Assembly: GCA_964354445.1 (NCBI GenBank)
Contig: CAYGZT010000043.1
Span: forward strand, 1-21,297
Length of the DNA stretch: 21,297 nt
Direction: 5' to 3'
From: CAYGZT01 sp964354445
GTDB lineage: Bacteria; Patescibacteriota; Minisyncoccia; UBA6257; JAGOQP01
The position numbers and the translations under genes are program-made. This document shows positions 12,470 to 18,677 of the stretch, piece after piece (the stretch's first letter is position 1; every line of letters starts with the position of its first letter). A model generated the notes under the pieces. The model saw nothing but the letters and a program-made list of their open reading frames with translations. It made no database searches and was not told the origin of the DNA.

Positions 12470-13305
12470 CGCGTCAGAGAAAAGACGTCCACGCCGGCGT
12501 TGTGAGGTACAAGTTTAATCGTTCCGTCAGCATCGGTCCTCAAAATCCTCGACCCTACCGCATTCAGGCGAGCAAGCGCTTCTTCGGTGGGATGACCGTA
12601 AGAATTCTTTCCCACGCCAACCACCGCAAGAGCGGGACTTGCCTCGGACAGGAAACCCGCCGACGATGCATACTTCGAGCCGTGGTGCGCGACTTTCAGC
12701 ACGTCTACGTCAATGTCCCAGAGGCGCGTCAATGTTTTCTCAACCTTGTCAGATACGTCTCCGGTAAAGAGAGCCGACAGATCCCCACGCCGGTACCGTA
12801 ATACCAGCGAGGTATTGTTGACTTCAGGTGGCACGTCAGATGCTTGAGGCCAGAGCACGCTCACCACATGATCCTTAAACGACACCGAATCACCCGCCGA
12901 AAGTTCCACGACCGCAATGTCTTTCTCGGCAAGACGTTTTGAAAGATCTTCCCACAAAGGAGTCCTTACACCGTTCCATGCCACTACCCCGACATCATAA
13001 CGGTCAATGAGCTCAAATACGCCTCCGGCATGATCTTGTTGGATATGAGACAAAAATATCACGTCTATCCTTTTTTCAAGAAACGGCAATGCCCGCCCGA
13101 GTTCTCCAAGAACGCTGCTGTCCGGCCCCGTATCAATCAAAAACCGCGCGCGTCCTGCGGCAATCATCTGCGCATCTCCCTGCCCCACATTGAAAAAGTA
13201 GAGCGCTTCCTCGCTATTGCTCTCAAAAAGGATCGAATACCACACACCCGCCGCCACCAGCGCCACAAGCGCCAGCACCAGAAGAACGCTACGCCCGATA
13301 TTCAT
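12466..13305 (-). CDS. ComEC-type metallo-beta-lactamase protein (separate gene)
   Basis: This 279-residue protein has an N-terminal signal/anchor helix (residues 5-26, SVLLVLALVALVAAGVWYSI) and a beta-lactamase fold domain like the C-terminal part of ComEC. Motifs are YFFNVGQGDAQMI (36-48), FLIDTGPDSS, FLSHIQQDHAGG (84-95), LFTGDVSD and LKVAHHGSKYASS. In single-chain ComEC this domain is proposed to act as the nuclease that degrades one DNA strand during uptake. The metal motif is H-x-Q-x-D-H, not H-x-H-x-D-H, so one usual ligand is Gln. The start overlaps the comEC gene by 17 bases, implying co-translation. The reading is sure; whether it is an active nuclease is not. Confidence 0.88.
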   Translation of the reverse strand: MNIGRSVLLVLALVALVAAGVWYSILFESNSEEALYFFNVGQGDAQMIAAGRARFLIDTGPDSSVLGELGRALPFLEKRIDVIFLSHIQQDHAGGVFELIDRYDVGVVAWNGVRTPLWEDLSKRLAEKDIAVVELSAGDSVSFKDHVVSVLWPQASDVPPEVNNTSLVLRYRRGDLSALFTGDVSDKVEKTLTRLWDIDVDVLKVAHHGSKYASSAGFLSEASPALAVVGVGKNSYGHPTEEALARLNAVGSRILRTDADGTIKLVPHNAGVDVFSLTR

Positions 13306-14728
13306 ATCCTCTCGTTTTTACGTATAGAAGCCGCGCCGCAAGGACAAGAACGACGTAGTATGCCGCAACTCCGACCCATCCCAGTGCAGCTGTAATGGAC
13401 GGCGCTTGCGCAAAAAACCGCATTACGAAAATCATGAAGCCGGCGATTGGCGCCACGGCAAGAGCCAAGACGTTTGCCAACGGGCCGTATATCATACCTG
13501 CACATCCCTGCACAAAACTCACTCCCATCAGAAGAGGCACCAGAGGAAGAATGACGACGTTGGACACAAGACCTGCAAGCGAGAACTGTCCGAAAAACGC
13601 AGACAATATCGGAATGACTGCAAGCTGCGCCGACGCCGTTTCACAAAAGAGGTTTTTGACACCGTCAATAACGCGATTTGAGAAGCTTGCACATTTTGCA
13701 AGTGAGGCACCCAGGTATGTGATACCGCACAAGGCAACAAACGAAAGCAGAAACCCGACGTCGTAAAACAATATCAACGGATTGAGCGCGACCATGACGA
13801 AAGCGGCGACCGCCATGCTGTGTTTGAAATCGTACAGGCGCGAAAAAAATTCCGCAACGATGACCATGGAACCCATAACCGCCGCGCGTACCACCGACGC
13901 TTCCGCGCCAGTCATAACCACAAACGCCGCAATGATAAGAAGTGCGACAACTGCCGCACTTCTTCGCCACAGGATGTACCCGAGCGCCGAGAAAATCGCG
14001 ATGACCAGAATCGATATGTTATATCCAGAAAGCGCGACCAAGTGCGTCGTGCCGCTTCGCTTCATCGCGTCTTTGAGTTCGCGCGAAAAACCGGCGCTCT
14101 CCTGCCCCAGAAGAATCCCGGAGGCAAGCGACGCACTATCTGCGGGAAGTGTTTTCCCAAAGACATTCACAAATCGCTCCCGTATGTCAAAAAGTGAGCG
14201 TTGCAAAGAGAACTGGGTGTTTGTGGTGACGGTAACAAGAGCGGGAAATGATATCGTCCCCACTGCTCCGTCTCTGACAAGATACCTCGTCGTTTCATCA
14301 AGCGGCTGCACAACGCCCTCGACAGTCACGATGTCCGCATACGCGATATCCTCGAAGAGTGTTGTGCGAATAAATAATGTGTTTCCCTCGCCGGTTCTCA
14401 ATAAGAACCCTTGCGAACGGGGTGATGATTGCGGATGCGACGAGACGATTCCGGTCATGCGCTGACGCACGCCGTACTGCACGGTGTCTCTCTCAAGATG
14501 CGACCGTTGGTACCATTGAAAGTACACGCCGCCCAACGCGACAGCAAGAACAAGAAATCCCAGCGAAATAAGAACGGCGTTTTGCTTGAACGCCCCAACA
14601 AATAACAGAATGAGGAACAGTAACACAACGCCCAGAACGAGAAGTAAGAAATGTATCCCAACACCAGCAAGAAAAACGCCAACAATGAAGAAAATGAAAA
14701 ACCAAAACGCTTTCTGACCCAACGGCAT
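13289..14728 (-). CDS. comEC: ComEC/Rec2 DNA-uptake channel, membrane part only
   Basis: ComEC forms the inner-membrane channel for single-stranded DNA during natural transformation. The 479-residue product has an N-terminal pair of hydrophobic segments (about 8-70), a soluble OB-like DUF4131 region (about 85-175), and the polytopic Competence domain from about 195. The last has LASGILLGQ, the hallmark HLVALSGYNISI (229-240), and RAAVMGSMV. The protein ends after the last helix, without the beta-lactamase domain, which is encoded by the overlapping next gene. It starts two bases after the CobO-like gene's stop, with no Shine-Dalgarno, so translation is probably coupled. Pilus/uptake genes are not seen in this window. 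Confidence 0.92.
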   Translation of the reverse strand: MPLGQKAFWFFIFFIVGVFLAGVGIHFLLLVLGVVLLFLILLFVGAFKQNAVLISLGFLVLAVALGGVYFQWYQRSHLERDTVQYGVRQRMTGIVSSHPQSSPRSQGFLLRTGEGNTLFIRTTLFEDIAYADIVTVEGVVQPLDETTRYLVRDGAVGTISFPALVTVTTNTQFSLQRSLFDIRERFVNVFGKTLPADSASLASGILLGQESAGFSRELKDAMKRSGTTHLVALSGYNISILVIAIFSALGYILWRRSAAVVALLIIAAFVVMTGAEASVVRAAVMGSMVIVAEFFSRLYDFKHSMAVAAFVMVALNPLILFYDVGFLLSFVALCGITYLGASLAKCASFSNRVIDGVKNLFCETASAQLAVIPILSAFFGQFSLAGLVSNVVILPLVPLLMGVSFVQGCAGMIYGPLANVLALAVAPIAGFMIFVMRFFAQAPSITAALGWVGVAAYYVVLVLAARLLYVKTRGYEYRA

Positions 14729-14730
14729 GT

Positions 14731-15258
14731 TTAAAATTCAAACCCGACTCGGGCTTTCACTCCTTTTTTAAACGGATGTTTCAATTCTCTCATCTCCGTT
14801 GCCAAGTCGGCGCGGCGGATAAAACTTTTTAGAGCATGGCGACCGGACAAGATAACAATCGTATCCCGCGGCTCGTTGCGAATAACTTTCAAAACATCCG
14901 ACGCTCTCACAAGCCCCAGCGACACGGCAATATTCACTTCGTCCAAGACAACAATGTCCCATTTCTTTGAGCGGATTGCGCGGGAGGCTTTTTTAAGCGT
15001 TTCTTTAGCCGCCTTTTTATGGACAGAAAGGGGGAGTTTGTCCCCCAAGATACCCACGAACCCCTTCCCGCCGCGGTGGATTTCCAACTTCCCCCTGAAA
15101 TTCCTGTATTTGCCCAGAAACTTATGTTCCCCCGAGATCCACGGTCCTTTGATGAACTGAAACATGACCGCGCGCCTGCCTTGCCCAACGGCTCGCATCA
15201 TCTGTCCCAGCGCCGCCGTTGTTTTTCCCTTTCCGTTTCCCGTGAAGATGACAATCAT
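14731..15258 (-). CDS. CobO/BtuR-family P-loop protein (cob(I)alamin adenosyltransferase-like)
   Basis: The 175 residues match the CobO/CobA/BtuR family, ATP:corrinoid adenosyltransferases with a RecA-like fold. The P-loop is GNGKGKTT (7-14). IVVLDEVNIAVSLGL (103-117) carries the DE-N motif. The C-terminus (ATEMRELKHPFKKGVKARVGFEF) has the family's T-E-M-R-x-x-K-H-P-(F/Y)-x-x-G-(V/I)-x-A-x-x-G-x-(E)-(F) pattern. The annotation as adenosyltransferase is by family. Reduced CPR genomes generally lack cobalamin synthesis, and no B12 gene is nearby. It is immediately upstream of comEC, so another role with a nucleotide is possible. A -10 box ends six bases before ATG. Confidence in the family is high; in the reaction it is moderate. 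Confidence 0.85.
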   Translation of the reverse strand: MIVIFTGNGKGKTTAALGQMMRAVGQGRRAVMFQFIKGPWISGEHKFLGKYRNFRGKLEIHRGGKGFVGILGDKLPLSVHKKAAKETLKKASRAIRSKKWDIVVLDEVNIAVSLGLVRASDVLKVIRNEPRDTIVILSGRHALKSFIRRADLATEMRELKHPFKKGVKARVGFEF

Positions 15259-15264
15259 AACATA

Positions 15265-15293
15265 AGTATAAAGTGGGAATGAAAAAGTGGAAA
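15265..15293 (-). promoter_or_regulatory. Promoter of the cobO-comEC group, predicted leaderless
   Basis: TATACT (15270-15265) on the minus strand ends exactly six bases before the ATG, so the A of ATG is a natural +1. A weak TTTCCA (15293-15288) lies 17 bases upstream. There is no Shine-Dalgarno. Confidence 0.55.
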
Positions 15294-15295
15294 GG

Positions 15296-15325
15296 AAAAA
15301 CGGCTAGGTTAAGCCGGCCGTTTTT
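15296..15325 (-). terminator. Intrinsic terminator of mnmA
   Basis: AAAAACGGC and GCCGTTTTT form a 9-bp stem, with an additional internal GGCT...AGCC pairing possible. The minus strand ends in T5, and the plus strand in T6, so it could work in both directions. It lies 28 bases after the mnmA stop. Confidence 0.85.
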
Positions 15326-15352
15326 TGATGAGTATTCAAGCCAATTTTCAAC

Positions 15353-16498
15353 TCACACGATAATCCCTCCCCCCAGCATCTGTTCTTTCTTGCTGTAAAA
15401 CACCGCCGATTGGCCGGATGCAGGAAAAAGTTTCTCCTCTCTGTCGGCAACGAGCAGTGCCTTGCCGTCTCCACTTTTCTGCAACGTTGCTTCAAAGAGC
15501 GGCTGGCGGTAGCGAACTCGCGCCAATACGGAAAGTACGTCTCCGCGCGCAAACCGCCGTTCAAAGCCGGCATCAAGAAAATTCAAGTTGGTTAGCGAAA
15601 CCTCCTTCTGGCGAAGCATCGCGTCGCCCTCGTACGCGACAATCAGACGATTTCGTTTCACATCTTTTCTCACCACATAGAAACGTCTGCCGGCGGTGTT
15701 GGTAAGGCCATGACCCTGCCCGATCGTGTAAAACCACACACCGTCGTGTTCTCCGACTTTCCTGCCGGTGGTATCCACGATGTCACCTTTTTTGGGTTTA
15801 ATATGTTCCTTCAAAAACTCGTCAAACCTGAACTTTCCCAAAAAACACACGCCCTGCGAATCTTTTTTCTCGGCGGTGGGAAGTTTTGCATCCCACGCAA
15901 TTGTGCGAACCTGCTTTTTGGTCAGCTTCCCCAGCGGAAATAAGATGCGCTCAAACCGCTCACGCGGCACCTGCCACAAAAAATACGACTGGTCCTTGTC
16001 CGCGTCTGTGCCCGCAAAGACGCGAGTTGAACATTGAGAGCGAAAAGTAAAAAGCGGATGTTTCACACGCGCGTAGTGACCAGAGGCGACATAATCCGCT
16101 CCCGCCTCGCGCGCTTTCTCATAAAACAACCCGAACTTGATCTGGCTGTTGCAGACCACATCAGGATTGGGAGTGATACCCTTGCGGTATCCTTCCAGCA
16201 GGTAATCAACCACCCGCCGCTTGTACTCCTCCTCCAAATCAAACACATAAAACGGAATGCCAAGATGCTGTGCAACCGAACGCGCGTCCTCCAAATCCCT
16301 GTCCTGGCATCCGTCAATGTTGTATCCGCGGATAAATCCCGCATATACGTCCATGCCCCTAAGCCCCCGTGGGGCCGGGCGTCCGGTAAGTTTAAAAAAC
16401 TCAACCGGATTAGCCGCTTTTTTCAACAACAGCGCCGCAACCGACGAATCCACGCCGCCTGACAAGGCAACAAATACCTTCTTTTTTGATAACAACAT
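15353..16498 (-). CDS. mnmA: tRNA-uridine 2-sulfurtransferase MnmA carrying an in-frame insertion
   Basis: MnmA thiolates U34 in tRNAs for Glu, Gln and Lys. The 381-residue product has the ATP-pyrophosphatase loop ALSGGVDSSVA (11-21), FIRGYNIDGCQDRDLEDA, ITPNPDVVCNSQIKFG with catalytic Cys116, ASGHYARV and QGVCFLG with Cys218, the second catalytic Cys. The start ATG at 16498 gives the family N-terminus (MLLSKKKVFVALSGGVDSSV); the open frame to 16540 lies upstream of the transcription start. Between LLLKKA and MDVYAGFIRG, where related proteins run on with only a residue or two, there are about 20 extra residues (29-48: ANPVEFFKLTGRPAPRGLRG). That stretch is palindromic in the DNA and is described separately. 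The loop position is between the first strand-helix and the next strand, where an insertion could be tolerated. Confidence 0.93.
   Translation of the reverse strand: MLLSKKKVFVALSGGVDSSVAALLLKKAANPVEFFKLTGRPAPRGLRGMDVYAGFIRGYNIDGCQDRDLEDARSVAQHLGIPFYVFDLEEEYKRRVVDYLLEGYRKGITPNPDVVCNSQIKFGLFYEKAREAGADYVASGHYARVKHPLFTFRSQCSTRVFAGTDADKDQSYFLWQVPRERFERILFPLGKLTKKQVRTIAWDAKLPTAEKKDSQGVCFLGKFRFDEFLKEHIKPKKGDIVDTTGRKVGEHDGVWFYTIGQGHGLTNTAGRRFYVVRKDVKRNRLIVAYEGDAMLRQKEVSLTNLNFLDAGFERRFARGDVLSVLARVRYRQPLFEATLQKSGDGKALLVADREEKLFPASGQSAVFYSKKEQMLGGGIIV
16363..16408. repeat. Two adjacent palindromes inside mnmA, in-frame insertion
   Basis: At 16383-16408, CCGGTAAGTTT and AAACTCAACCGG form a stem of ten pairs with a small internal loop and an AAA centre. 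At 16363-16375, GCCCC and GGGGC pair around CGT. Together they cover most of the codons for residues 29-48 of MnmA, the part with no counterpart in related MnmA proteins. The block has 'structured' base usage unlike the coding sequence around it. Confidence 0.6.
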
Positions 16499-16511
16499 AG
16501 CAATCACTACG

Positions 16512-16540
16512 AATATAGAGGTGCGGCGCCTTAAAATCAA
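16512..16540 (-). promoter_or_regulatory. mnmA promoter with a very short leader
   Basis: TTGATT (16540-16535) and TATATT (16517-16512) on the minus strand are separated by 17 bases. Transcription would start near 16505, about seven bases before the ATG, too short for a Shine-Dalgarno. The -35 box lies in the T-rich end of the efp terminator. Confidence 0.65.
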
Positions 16541-16562
16541 ACGGGCACTCTCGCGCCCGTTT
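16539..16562 (-). terminator. Intrinsic terminator of efp
   Basis: AAACGGGC pairs with GCCCGTTT (8 bp, 16562-16555 with 16546-16539) around an eight-base loop. On the minus strand TTTGATTTT follows. Its end overlaps the mnmA -35 box. Confidence 0.75.
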
Positions 16563-16602
16563 CATCTCTTTCCAACTCGCCAAGCTTTACGACATTCAAC
16601 TT

Positions 16603-16636
16603 TTTCCGCCACAGGCGGATTCGCCTCCGGCGGAAA
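16603..16636. repeat. Nested palindrome just after efp
   Basis: Outer arms TTTCCGCC (16603-16610) and GGCGGAAA (16629-16636) enclose AGGCG-GATT-CGCCT (16613-16626). The whole forms an 8-bp stem, a 2x2 internal loop and a 5-bp stem with a four-base loop. It begins four bases after the efp stop. On the minus strand it is followed by A residues, not T, so it is not the terminator, which lies further on. A dispersed intergenic repeat is the best guess. Confidence 0.6.
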
Positions 16637-16640
16637 CTTT

Positions 16641-17210
16641 TCACTTCTTGCTCACTCTCTCCACATACTCTCCCGTCTGCGTATTAACGCGTACAATGTC
16701 TCCTTCGTTGATGAAAAACGGAACTGAGATTTTGATGCCGGTTTCCAGCACCACCTGCTTTGAGCCGCCGGAGGCGGTGTCTCCTTTGATGGAAGGAGGC
16801 GCTTCAATCACCACAAAATCCATCTTAATGGGAAGCTCAACGCTGATGACGTTTTCACCGTACACGAGTGCGGTAACGGGAGTGTCGGTTTTCAAAAAGT
16901 TCACCCTGCTGCCCAACTGCTCGGCGGTGAAGAAAAACCTGTTCTTTGGATTGCTCGTCTCGTCAAACCAGTACTGGCCGCGACTCTCATAAATGAAGCG
17001 TGCCTGTATTTTGGAAAGCTCTGCTTCTTCTATCTCGTCACTGGGTTGAAACGAAATCTCACGGACTTTGCCGCTTAACACATCCTTAAGCTTGGTTTTC
17101 ATCACGGGTTTTCGCTGCTGCATCCGAACAAAATCAGCCTCAAGCACCTGCCAGAGGGTTTTCTGCCATTCAATAAACAATCCGGGCCGAAGCTCGGTAT
17201 AAGACAACAT
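16641..17210 (-). CDS. efp: Translation elongation factor P, unmodified-type loop
   Basis: EF-P binds between the P and E sites and rescues ribosomes stalled on polyproline. The 189 residues start MLSYTELRPGLFIEWQKTLW, followed by an N-terminal KOW-like domain and two OB-fold domains, with the C-terminal signature VVLETGIKISVPFFINEGDI and VRVNTQTGEYVERV. In E. coli the tip loop is FVKPGKGQ, with Lys34 lysylated. Here it is FVRMQQRKP, so Gln32 aligns with Lys34 and the PGKG is absent. The open frame to 17246 would overlap the ATPase gene, and the ATG at 17210 gives the standard N-terminus. It is ten bases after the ATPase stop, and ends at its own terminator. Confidence 0.95.
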   Translation of the reverse strand: MLSYTELRPGLFIEWQKTLWQVLEADFVRMQQRKPVMKTKLKDVLSGKVREISFQPSDEIEEAELSKIQARFIYESRGQYWFDETSNPKNRFFFTAEQLGSRVNFLKTDTPVTALVYGENVISVELPIKMDFVVIEAPPSIKGDTASGGSKQVVLETGIKISVPFFINEGDIVRVNTQTGEYVERVSKK

Positions 17211-17220
17211 AGGCGATATA

Positions 17221-18669
17221 TTACTGTCCCTCTTCTTTTTTGCCAAGAGCCCGCCGAATGACGTCCTTGAGATTCTCTACCGGCACCTGCGGCCCTTGCT
17301 TAAAATCTCTTTTTGGTTTTTCCTCGGGCGGCTTTCCCAGTGTCTCGCTTAGGGATCGCTCGTCTCTGCGACGAATCATATCATCCGCGCGCTGGTCCGC
17401 CATGTAGTACTCCTCGGCAATTTTTGCCTCGACGCGGTCCTTGGGCAACGCATACTTCTGGCGCGAGACTGTCTGGATGTCGCCGAATGCCGAGACGGAG
17501 GGTATTGCAATCGGCGGCAGGGTCTTTGCCGAAAACGATTTTGACGAGACGCCGTCGATCATCAGCTTCACGTACACGTGGTAGTTTGGCAAGTTGACAA
17601 AATCGTTCATCAAAAAATCCGGCTCGAACTCCTTCTCCAGAAATTCGGCGTCCGGCGCACCAACCCGAAAGACGATCATGGTCCCCACGTTGCCGAAGAC
17701 CGCCGAACAAACCTTTTCGTCAAGCTGCTCGATATACTGGTGTGCAAGCGTCAGATTCAGCTTGTACTTGCGCGCCTCCGAAAGAATTGTTGCGAACGAC
17801 TCGGTGGCAAAATTCTGAAACTCGTCAACGTACAGGTAAAAATCCTTGCGTTCTTCTATCGGCACGTCGACTCGCGACATTGCCGCAAGTTGCAGTTTTG
17901 TGACCACCATCGCTCCCAGCAACGCCGAGTTGTCCTCGCCGATCTTTCCTTTTGAAAGGTTGACGATCAGGATCCGTTCCTCGTCCATCACGGTGCGCAT
18001 GTCAAAGGACGAATGGACCTGCCCGACGATGTTTCGGATGAGGGGATTGGCGATAAATTGTCCCACCTTGTTCTGGATAGCTGCGACCGCTTCGGTCTCG
18101 AGCCGCTGGGTGTACTTCGCAAACTCATCGGTCCAGAACGATTTGATTACCGGGTCTTGTAAGCTCCCAACAATTTTTCGGCGATATTCTTTGTCCGAAA
18201 ACATTTTCATAATCCCCAGCAACGTCGAGTTGGGATATTCCAGAAGCGCCAGGAGCGTGTTGTTGAGAATGTACTCCATGCGCGCCGACCATACGTCAGG
18301 CCAGATTTTTTTGAACACCGACATCAATCCCGACGCCACCAAGTGCCGCATTTCAAAACTCACCTTCTCCAGCGGGTTGAACGCGATGGGGTAATTGATG
18401 TCGGCCGGATTAAAGTAGATAACGTCATTGATGCGCTCTTCCGGAATGAGGTGCAGTACTTCCTCGGCCGCCTCGCCGTGCGGATCCACCAAACACACCC
18501 CCTTGCCTGCGACAATGTCGGCAGCAACCATATTGGAGAGAAGCGTGGTCTTGCCGGTGCCCGATTTCCCGACAATGTAAATGTGGCGCCGTCGGTCATC
18601 AATCTTGATGCCGAACTTGCGCTCTTGGTTGCGGAAATTGGTTGTCCCCAGATACAAAATGTCGTTCAT
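17221..18669 (-). CDS. VirD4/TraG/HerA-like ATPase, type IV coupling-protein family
   Basis: This 482-residue cytosolic ATPase has Walker A GKSGTGKT (34-41), CLVDPHGEA (59-67), Walker B FYLYVDEFQNF (277-287) and the AHQY (309-312) sensor segment. These are shared by VirD4/TrwB/TraD coupling proteins and HerA/FtsK-type DNA pumps. There is no N-terminal membrane anchor; the gene upstream encodes a membrane protein that may supply it. The C-terminal ~60 residues are charged and likely disordered. The gap to the membrane protein gene is eight bases and to efp ten. Proteins of this kind are widespread in CPR genomes (family knowledge), with DNA or protein transport proposed but not shown. I am sure of the ATPase class but not of the substrate. 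Confidence 0.88.
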   Translation of the reverse strand: MNDILYLGTTNFRNQERKFGIKIDDRRRHIYIVGKSGTGKTTLLSNMVAADIVAGKGVCLVDPHGEAAEEVLHLIPEERINDVIYFNPADINYPIAFNPLEKVSFEMRHLVASGLMSVFKKIWPDVWSARMEYILNNTLLALLEYPNSTLLGIMKMFSDKEYRRKIVGSLQDPVIKSFWTDEFAKYTQRLETEAVAAIQNKVGQFIANPLIRNIVGQVHSSFDMRTVMDEERILIVNLSKGKIGEDNSALLGAMVVTKLQLAAMSRVDVPIEERKDFYLYVDEFQNFATESFATILSEARKYKLNLTLAHQYIEQLDEKVCSAVFGNVGTMIVFRVGAPDAEFLEKEFEPDFLMNDFVNLPNYHVYVKLMIDGVSSKSFSAKTLPPIAIPSVSAFGDIQTVSRQKYALPKDRVEAKIAEEYYMADQRADDMIRRRDERSLSETLGKPPEEKPKRDFKQGPQVPVENLKDVIRRALGKKEEGQ

Positions 18670-18677
18670 GCAAAAAT

